Shown one piece after another: positions 58,006 through 64,000 of a stretch of DNA of 64,000 nucleotides. The stretch comes from Methylobacter sp. (lineage in GTDB: Bacteria; Pseudomonadota; Gammaproteobacteria; Methylococcales; Methylomonadaceae), in NCBI RefSeq assembly GCF_030680395.1, contig NZ_JAUXVR010000034.1, positions 1-64,000 on the forward strand. The letters run 5' to 3'. Under the pieces are notes generated by a model. The model saw only the letters and a program-made list of their open reading frames with translations, searched no databases and was not told the origin of the DNA. The first letter of the stretch is position 1; every line of letters begins with the position of its first letter. The translations under genes and the position numbers were made by a program.

Positions 58006-58604
58006 CGTGCGGCTGCTCCTATGTACTTTTCACAAGGTTTCGAGTTTAGAAAAAAGCCAAGTCCCGCCTGATTATAAACGCGCTCATTAAACAATTCCGG
58101 TCGTTTTTACGCCAGTTTTACAAGGCCTGAATTGGCGTGATAGGGCCGGGCGCGCGTTGCGGGATTGAGTGCTTGTATTATAGCAGGACATAGCGTGTCA
58201 AGGTCCCTTCATGAGTCGAAGCGGGGGTAGACAGAACTTCCTGCATCGGTCCGTTGACGCGCTCGGTTATGCTATCTCGGTGAAAGCAATAAGAAGGAAG
58301 AATACCGAACCAAGCCTTTGACGTTATTATCTAACTCAGTCAGTCTTGTTATGTCGTGTAAAAATCGTTTAGTTCAGCGTAGATCCGCTCATCCTTCACT
58401 TCCTGGTCGACTGCGGCCGGTCGTGGCAATCAGTTATCGCCCCATTCTTTGAGTAACGGCCCTTTCTATAAGGTTGTACGTGAATTATGACAACGGTTGC
58501 CAGATGGTTCGAATTACCAAACTTGCGTTTGGTAATTCGATTTTGGAAGCTGGAACTCTTCAGATTGGAAACCAGCGGATTATATTAAATTCTCGTTAAT
58601 TTCA
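58006..58604. other. Intergenic region
   Basis: 600 bases with no gene. The notable element is a 13-bp perfect inverted repeat, cgaattaccaaac (58510-58522) and gtttggtaattcg (58527-58539), with a 4-base loop. It sits about 65 bases beyond the end of the Lys-rich gene and could end its transcript. Confidence 0.45.
58510..58539. terminator. 13-bp perfect stem-loop
   Basis: A tight hairpin with a ttgc loop. AT content is moderate and only a short T-run (atttt) follows on the plus strand. It is downstream of the minus-strand 34-residue gene. Terminator or operator both remain possible. Confidence 0.4.
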
Positions 58605-58709
58605 TTAACTCTTGGAATCTTTCTTGGATTTCTTCACAGCCTTCTTTTCTTTCGGACTCAGAGCTGGTTTTTTCTTGTCTTCTTTATTGCTTTTTTGTTC
58701 TTTGCTCAT
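58605..58709 (-). CDS. 34-residue Lys-rich protein
   Basis: MSKEQKSNKEDKKKPALSPKEKKAVKKSKKDSKS has about 40 percent Lys and no hydrophobic core. GGAG lies about nine bases upstream of the ATG. Similar MSKEQ.SNKE.KK..L..KEKK..KK proteins occur widely in proteobacteria as short, unstudied genes, so this is probably real although too short for routine calling. Its charge suggests nucleic-acid or ribosome contact, as inference. Confidence 0.65.
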   Translation of the reverse strand: MSKEQKSNKEDKKKPALSPKEKKAVKKSKKDSKS

Positions 58710-58909
58710 GGCACTTACTCCAAATAATTGATGGGTTTTTTTGAACATTCATACGAATGGCGCCGGTATGTCAATGTTTTGATGATTGATATGGCAATGC
58801 TTGACTGCCGAATGTGGAAGATTCAGCATACTCCGGTAAACTAAAAAGAACAACTTTAGCTACTTCTACCTCACTTTTTAAAGCGATGGAGCTTATTGAA
58901 AAGTCTATG

Positions 58910-59173
58910 AATACGGATAAGCTAATAATTCGTGTTGAATGTTATGCCGGTTACCAGGGCGAGGAAACACCTCGACGTTTTTTTATGGGCGCTAAATGTA
59001 TTGAAATTGAAGAAGTAATCGACCGCTGGTTAGCTCCCGAACACCGTTATTTTAAAGTGCGTGGATCTGAAAACGATATTTACATACTGCGGCATGATGA
59101 ATTAGCGCATCGATGGGAGCTGACCATGTTCCAAAGCGGGAAGTATGATGGCAGCCCATTGTCCTCAACCTGA
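58910..59173 (+). CDS. Conserved hypothetical protein
   Basis: 87 residues from the ATG at 58910 (MNTDKLIIRVECYAGYQGEETPRRFF). The frame is open to a GTG at 58814, but homologues I recall begin near RVECYAG. The core has GAKCIEIEEVIDRWLAPEHRYFKVRGSENDIYILRHDELAHRWELTMF, a compact alpha/beta domain of unknown function with a conserved Arg/Asp/Trp pattern. No signal or membrane segment. Confidence 0.7.
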   Translation, partial: NTDKLIIRVECYAGYQGEETPRRFFMGAKCIEIEEVIDRWLAPEHRYFKVRGSENDIYILRHDELAHRWELTMFQSGKYDGSPLSST

Positions 59174-59351
59174 AAAGGCACTACAAAGCCCGGCGGATTA
59201 GCCGGTCAGTTCAGATGTGGTTGTTAGCGATTGTTAAAGCCAATATACTGATCTTCAGATCAGCCATAATTGGCTTCAATTTCCTGTGATTTTCAGTTAA
59301 GTCAATATCTGAATCACTCGATTGTCCAGTATCAACGAGGTACCTGCCGTT

Positions 59352-59750
59352 ATGAACTCCAAAACTATCGTTATAAAAAAACTTTATCCCATCATAGCTT
59401 TTATTTTTATCGTGACCGGCTGCGCGTTTCAAAAGCCTGACTACGTGAAAGTTATAACCGCGCCTGAATTAAACCAAGTCATGCAAAAAGAGGATATATT
59501 TCTTGTTGACGTTCACACACCCAAACAGCGACATATAAAAGGCACCGACCTTTTTATTCCTTACAACGAAATCGAAAAACAGAAAGACCAACTTCCCAAA
59601 GATAAAAATACGCCTATCTATCTTTATTGCGAAAGCGGCCCGATGGGAAATGCAGCTGCAAAGTCTCTTTATGAATTAGGTTACCGTAACTTAACCAATC
59701 TTGACGGCGGCGCAAAGGCCTGGAATAAGGCTGGTCTTGATTTTGAATAA
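59352..59750 (+). CDS. Rhodanese-domain lipoprotein
   Basis: 132 residues. The N-terminus has a helix ending in the lipobox IVTGC, so it is probably a lipoprotein facing the periplasm. A single rhodanese domain follows (FLVDVHTPKQRHIKGTDLFIPYNEI, then LYCESGPMGNAAAKSLYELGYRNLTNLDGGAKAWNKAGL) with catalytic Cys in YCESGPMG. The ATG at 59352 is chosen over a TTG 30 bases upstream. GAGG lies about 14 bases before it. It probably transfers sulfane sulphur in the envelope. Confidence 0.85.
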   Translation: MNSKTIVIKKLYPIIAFIFIVTGCAFQKPDYVKVITAPELNQVMQKEDIFLVDVHTPKQRHIKGTDLFIPYNEIEKQKDQLPKDKNTPIYLYCESGPMGNAAAKSLYELGYRNLTNLDGGAKAWNKAGLDFE

Positions 59751-59897
59751 GTAGATGCTTCGACCGGCTCGAACCTTACATTGACTTACCGCTATTTGAC
59801 CGATAGCGGTAAGTCAACAATGTCTATTTCCGACGACCCGCTTGACTGACATAAACGCCCTTTTCAACACTACACCAATCAACAGGAAACACGGGGA

Positions 59898-61274
59898 TCA
59901 TTCGTAAGTACGCCCTCCCCTGTCAACGTGTATCAACCGCACAGGTTTCTTCAAGGCTTTGCTCAGAATCAGGTAAGTATCGCGATCAAATGCCGGTCGA
60001 CTGGAATCCAATAAATCCTGTACGTCTACTTCATTTTTCGCGGTCCCCAAGTAGCACCAATGATCAATGACATGAATCTCGTCACCTTCCTGAATACCTA
60101 CCGCGCCTGGATAGGTCCAGGTGGCGAGTTTAAGCGTGTTCATCGCGATGAGCAGTCGCGCGGCATGATCGAGCGGCTTTTCCTGACCGATGCAGGCGCC
60201 TTTACATTTTTTTAACTGCTGAGCAAAACAAGGACGTCCCTTTGCTGTCTTTTCGATGCCGAGCACGCTCAAACATAGCTGGTTTTGATCGGCGATACTG
60301 CGGAGCGCTTTTTGGGCATCGCGTTGGCTGTGGTACAGACCATGCAGATTACTCTGCGCACCAAAATCAAGGTCGTCAGCCCACGTCAGCACCGGACGCA
60401 GATGTTCGGCGTGTTGTTGCAGCTGCCATGCGCACAACGCATTGTTGCGGCGCAATCGCCGGTTATGGATCGGCTGCAGAGTCTTGATCAGTTTCGCTTC
60501 CATCAGCAGCGCGCCCAGCTCGCCAGCGGTTTCTATCCATTCAATACGGCGCAGCTGTTGCGATAAACTCATTTCCTTGCCATGACTGTGATCGGCTGAG
60601 AAATGCGCTAACACCCGCTGCCTGATATTGATGCTTTTGCCGATATATAACGGCAAGTCATTTTCGCCATAAAACAGATACACGCCCGGTGAGTCGGGTA
60701 GATCGTCGATCAGACCGCGATCAATATTCGACGGCAGACTGGATCGTCCGACAAGCTTTTTTACGGTCTCGGCAATAAGCGCCGGATCATGGATTAAATG
60801 GATCTTCTGCCAAAACTGATGAATCAGCTGAGCGTCGGCCAGAGCCCTGTGCCGACCGTTAGCGTTCAAGCCATAACGTTCAATCAAGCTATCGAGATTA
60901 TGATGTGGGTAGGCTGGAAACAGGGCTCTGGACAATTTGACGGTACACAATACGTCGGGCTGAAACGTTAGCCCGACGTATTTGAATTCATTCTTCAGAA
61001 AGCTGTAGTCAAACCGGGCATTGTGGGCAATAAACAGATACCCGTGCAACAGCGCTGCCAGCTCTTTTGCAACGGCTTCAAAACGTGGGGCATCGGCTAC
61101 CATGGCGTTGGTGATGCCGGTTAATTGTTCAATGAATGGAGGTATGCGGGTTTGCGGCTGAATCAATCGGCTCCACTCATGCACGCCGTCTTCGTCCACC
61201 AGCACAACGCCGATCTCAGTGATGCGATCCACCGTCGCTTTAGCCCCCGTAGTTTCGAGGTCAACAAACGCCAA
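59898..61274 (-). CDS. DnaQ-like 3'-5' exonuclease fused to GIY-YIG nuclease
   Basis: 458 residues as written from a TTG at 61274. The DEDDh exonuclease domain (about 1-170) has FVDLETTG, HNARFDYSFL and RALADAQ. The GIY-YIG domain (about 190-275) has PGVYLFYGENDLPLYIGKSINIRQRV, a UvrC/Cho-like nick-making fold, with a C-terminal extension. Such epsilon/UvrC-N fusions act in DNA repair. The frame extends upstream through ...ISTLPRLAF to an ATT codon at 61292 with GGAGG ten bases before it, so translation may begin there. No ATG is available. Confidence 0.88.
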   Translation of the reverse strand: MAFVDLETTGAKATVDRITEIGVVLVDEDGVHEWSRLIQPQTRIPPFIEQLTGITNAMVADAPRFEAVAKELAALLHGYLFIAHNARFDYSFLKNEFKYVGLTFQPDVLCTVKLSRALFPAYPHHNLDSLIERYGLNANGRHRALADAQLIHQFWQKIHLIHDPALIAETVKKLVGRSSLPSNIDRGLIDDLPDSPGVYLFYGENDLPLYIGKSINIRQRVLAHFSADHSHGKEMSLSQQLRRIEWIETAGELGALLMEAKLIKTLQPIHNRRLRRNNALCAWQLQQHAEHLRPVLTWADDLDFGAQSNLHGLYHSQRDAQKALRSIADQNQLCLSVLGIEKTAKGRPCFAQQLKKCKGACIGQEKPLDHAARLLIAMNTLKLATWTYPGAVGIQEGDEIHVIDHWCYLGTAKNEVDVQDLLDSSRPAFDRDTYLILSKALKKPVRLIHVDRGGRTYE

Positions 61275-61404
61275 GCGCGGGAGTGTAGAAATTAAAATAC
61301 AGCCTCCAGTAATCTACTGGATTTAAAAATAAAAATCATAGGCGCTAAATATGCGCTTTAAGTGCTGACCAAATCAAGCGATTTATCTATCAGCTGTCAG
61401 GCAG

Positions 61405-64000
61405 TTACGATGAATGGGCTTTTAAATCAATAAATTTCTCGGTATGCGAACAAGAGAACCCGGCATCTTTACGGTAATGCGAACAGCCCCAAAACTGTCC
61501 TGAAGGACCTTTTCTTAAGATCATTTTGCCATGACATTTGGGGCAAACAGGCTCAACATAATCGCAGCTTTTGTTTTCACACACCCGAAACCGGCCTTTC
61601 TCTTTCAAGGCACTGCCGCACCATTGGCAGGCTGACTGGATATGATTGCACAACGGATATTGGCTGCACCCCAAAAAACTGCCGTATTGGCTATCCCTGG
61701 GCAACAGGTAACCGGTTTTACAATGGCTACAGACAATGTCGGCCACTTTCTCCTGGAATTTTTCACCCCTAAATTCGTCACAGAGAATTTCGTACTTTTT
61801 ATCGATCAGTTCTCTGACAAAATCGGAGGCTTTACCGGCATCGCTGACCAGATACACATGGTGTCTGGCTCGGGTCAAAGCCACATAAAACAGGCGCCGT
61901 TCTTCGGCATGCGCAAAGGCTTCGGCTTTAGGCAGTAACAGATCCAATAACGGGTGCGTTGCTTTTTCAGACGGAAAGCCCTGTTTGCCTTTTTCAAGGC
62001 CCAGCACGATCACGTAATCGGCTTCTTTGCCTTTTGACGCATGCACACTCATAAATTGCAGCCTTAATTTCGGGTACTGCCGCGCCAAGACAGATAAATC
62101 CGGTTTTCTAAAATTAAACCGAGCCAAAATAAGCACGCTGGCCTTCGCATCGGTTTTAGCATTAATAGCCGATAACGCGGCATTCAATCCGGCCTGATCC
62201 TGGGAGGTCTTGATTAAGGAGACCGCAGCGTGTTCGATAATATTATGGCTCTGGATTTTCTTGGCAATTTGCGTCGGATTTTGCATGACAAACCGTGATG
62301 CGACCGCGCCGATTTTGTTATTAAAACGAAAAGTTTTATCCAGTACGCTGGTAGCGGTATAACCAAAATGCGTTTCAAATTCTTTGGTAATAGTGACGTC
62401 GCTGCCGGTAAAACGATAAATCGACTGCCAGTCATCGCCGACGCAAAACAGGCTGTTAGCCGGATTTTGCGCTATTAACGCCTTTACCAGTCTGGCCCGA
62501 CTGGCTGAGATATCCTGAAACTCATCAACCAGCAGATAGCGGTAAGGCGATTGATAACGCCCGTTCTCGACATACTCAATCGCCCTGCCGATCATGTCTT
62601 CAAAATCAATGGTATCGGTGTCGCGCAAGTGCTGTTGATACACTTCATAAATCGGCTCAAACAAAAACGCGGCGGCCTGCATACGTTCATGATCTTCATG
62701 CTGTCTGGCCAGTGAAACCAGGCTTTTCAAATTCAGGCAAGCCGCTTTAAACAACGCCAGCACTTGAGCAAGCAATTGACCGAATTCCGAAACCCGCCCG
62801 AACTCATTTAATTTTTTCAGCAGTTCATTATTGGCTAAGGGCTTAAACTTAACGCCCGCCTGAAGCAACTTATCTTCCAGAGACTTGGTCAAAATACCTT
62901 GCTGCTTGAGATAGCTATAGGTTTCGATCAAGGGTGTTTGATGCTGTTGATGTAATGCCCGCTTCCAGGCCATTCCGTCCAGATAGCTTTGCTGCTCAAT
63001 AAACGGCGGCGTTTGATTGTTTTCATTGACGGCAAAGTGTTCAATATAAATGCCATACTCAGGCAAATAAAAGTCCGGCTGATAAGCGCGATAATCAGGC
63101 CCCGCCGTATTTACCTGATAATTGGCTTCATATTCATAGTTGATGCCCTGACGAAACAGGCAATTGGCAATCTCGCATTCTTCATAGCTTTTTACCAGCT
63201 CGCCTTGCAGCGTGCGTATGTCATTTTCCAAAATGTAGTTGTTGTATTCACCCAGGCTTTTAAAGTTAAAAGCGCTTTTATAAGGGTGGCTGAACCGTAA
63301 AAAATAGGTGACCAAACGCGATTTATAAAGTTCATCCTCTAATAAACGCTGGATTTGTTCATCGACAAAACGAATCCGAAGACGCTCGTCTTCCGCCATT
63401 TTATTGATCGCCGGCACCACACCTTCCACCTGAGTGATGATTTGTTTTCCAAGACCGTGAAAGGTTTTCGCGGTCAGGTTGTGAATGCCCAATTGGCTCC
63501 GGATACGCTGATCCATTTCCTCTGCCGCCTTTCGGGCAAACGCCAGCATCAGGATTTTTTCCGGCGGGGCAAGCCCCGCTTTGATTAAATAACCGGCGCG
63601 GCCGATCATGGTGCTGGTCTTGCCGGTGCCCGCACCGGCCAACACTAAATTATGCTGTTCATCGATAACACAAGCTTCACGTTGATTGGCCGTTAGCGGA
63701 TTACTTTCCACCTGATCGAAAAACATCTGAAAAGTTGCCAATTGTTGCCGTACATAGGATTTATTGCGTTTGGCGATGTAGCCATACCCTTGGCTTAACA
63801 ACGGCTGGAGCGTCTTTAAGTATTGCCGCGCTTCAGACGGCAAGAAGTCTTGGATATCCTGACGTTCTATTGCTTTCGCTAAATGCTGGTGATTTGTAAA
63901 CCATTGCTGTGCAGCCGCATAACGAATATAACGCTGCCCCGAAAGTAAAATACGGGCCTGTTGCCAGGCTTGCTGCAAATCAGGCCCGATGCGTTGGTAA
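61405..64000 (-). CDS. HelD/UvrD-like DNA helicase with C-terminal zinc ribbons (5' partial)
   Basis: The frame stays open to the window edge, so the N-terminus (probably a HelD-like N-terminal domain) is missing and the true start lies beyond 64000. The SF1 helicase core has GAGTGKT (Walker A), FARKAAEEMDQRI, VDEFQDISASRARLV (motif II/III), VGDDWQSIYRF and VALTRARHHVYLV (motif VI). The C-terminal 100 residues carry several CxxC pairs (CSHCKTG, CQWCGSAL, CPKCHGKM...FWGCSHY) of the topoisomerase I type zinc ribbon. E. coli HelD lacks such ribbons. A DNA repair role is likely. Confidence 0.9.
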   Translation of the reverse strand, partial: YQRIGPDLQQAWQQARILLSGQRYIRYAAAQQWFTNHQHLAKAIERQDIQDFLPSEARQYLKTLQPLLSQGYGYIAKRNKSYVRQQLATFQMFFDQVESNPLTANQREACVIDEQHNLVLAGAGTGKTSTMIGRAGYLIKAGLAPPEKILMLAFARKAAEEMDQRIRSQLGIHNLTAKTFHGLGKQIITQVEGVVPAINKMAEDERLRIRFVDEQIQRLLEDELYKSRLVTYFLRFSHPYKSAFNFKSLGEYNNYILENDIRTLQGELVKSYEECEIANCLFRQGINYEYEANYQVNTAGPDYRAYQPDFYLPEYGIYIEHFAVNENNQTPPFIEQQSYLDGMAWKRALHQQHQTPLIETYSYLKQQGILTKSLEDKLLQAGVKFKPLANNELLKKLNEFGRVSEFGQLLAQVLALFKAACLNLKSLVSLARQHEDHERMQAAAFLFEPIYEVYQQHLRDTDTIDFEDMIGRAIEYVENGRYQSPYRYLLVDEFQDISASRARLVKALIAQNPANSLFCVGDDWQSIYRFTGSDVTITKEFETHFGYTATSVLDKTFRFNNKIGAVASRFVMQNPTQIAKKIQSHNIIEHAAVSLIKTSQDQAGLNAALSAINAKTDAKASVLILARFNFRKPDLSVLARQYPKLRLQFMSVHASKGKEADYVIVLGLEKGKQGFPSEKATHPLLDLLLPKAEAFAHAEERRLFYVALTRARHHVYLVSDAGKASDFVRELIDKKYEILCDEFRGEKFQEKVADIVCSHCKTGYLLPRDSQYGSFLGCSQYPLCNHIQSACQWCGSALKEKGRFRVCENKSCDYVEPVCPKCHGKMILRKGPSGQFWGCSHYRKDAGFSCSHTEKFIDLKAHSS

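Noticed and set aside
1-64000. rRNA or tRNA genes
   Set aside because: None recognised by eye. A tRNAscan/Infernal run would be decisive.

Overview
The window looks like chromosomal DNA of a gammaproteobacterium, most probably a methanotroph-like member of the Methylococcales. The pointers are a divergent rluC/rne pair, an Aas/LplT phospholipid recycling pair, a 1160-residue DnaE, a squalene-hopene cyclase, and many small palindromic intergenic repeats with a RAYT transposase. No methane monooxygenase, rRNA or tRNA gene is visible here, so the taxonomic placement is inference.

Layout. 1-3.5 kb: a truncated multi-PAS GGDEF/EAL protein whose N-terminus closely resembles the ethylene-binding domain of plant ETR1, then a small conserved protein. 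4-12.6 kb: UMF1-type MFS transporter, LplT and Aas, and SbcC. 12.7-18.7 kb (all minus strand): a lipoprotein, a PepSY/response regulator/histidine kinase operon, and an SppA-like protease/HAD phosphatase/RluC operon. 19.2-25.2 kb: rne and dnaE, convergent. 25.4-32.7 kb: host-attachment-like protein, hybrid histidine kinase, a DnaA-box cluster, a Crp/Fnr regulator and squalene-hopene cyclase. 33-34.7 kb: small stress genes (CsbD, Lmo0937-type and another membrane protein), a decayed thiamine-pyrophosphate enzyme and a metallothionein. 35.4-41.9 kb: J-domain/Sel1 protein, DUF3422 protein, a RAYT transposase with REP sequences inside its own reading frame, and two unknown envelope proteins.

41.9-52.7 kb is an accessory, defence-like island on the minus strand. 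In transcription order it runs: an RtcR-like sigma-54 activator with a CARF-type sensor, hsdR, hsdM, hsdS, then a duplicated and repeat-ridden stretch with UPF0175/DUF3368 toxin-antitoxin genes, and finally an ASCH-domain gene pair. The two ~0.53-kb direct repeats around the toxin-antitoxin pair, and three copies of the hsdS 3' end, show that this segment has been rearranged. An RtcR-type sensor next to a type I restriction system, rather than next to rtcBA, is one of the two most interesting points in the window. The other is the ethylene-receptor-like sensor.

52.8-64 kb returns to ordinary genes: TIGR02450 protein, DUF1993 protein, fatty acid desaturase, a small secreted protein, an unknown multi-pass membrane protein, a 34-residue Lys-rich protein, a rhodanese lipoprotein, a DnaQ-like exonuclease/GIY-YIG fusion with a possible ATT start, and a HelD-like helicase with C-terminal zinc ribbons that runs off the right edge.
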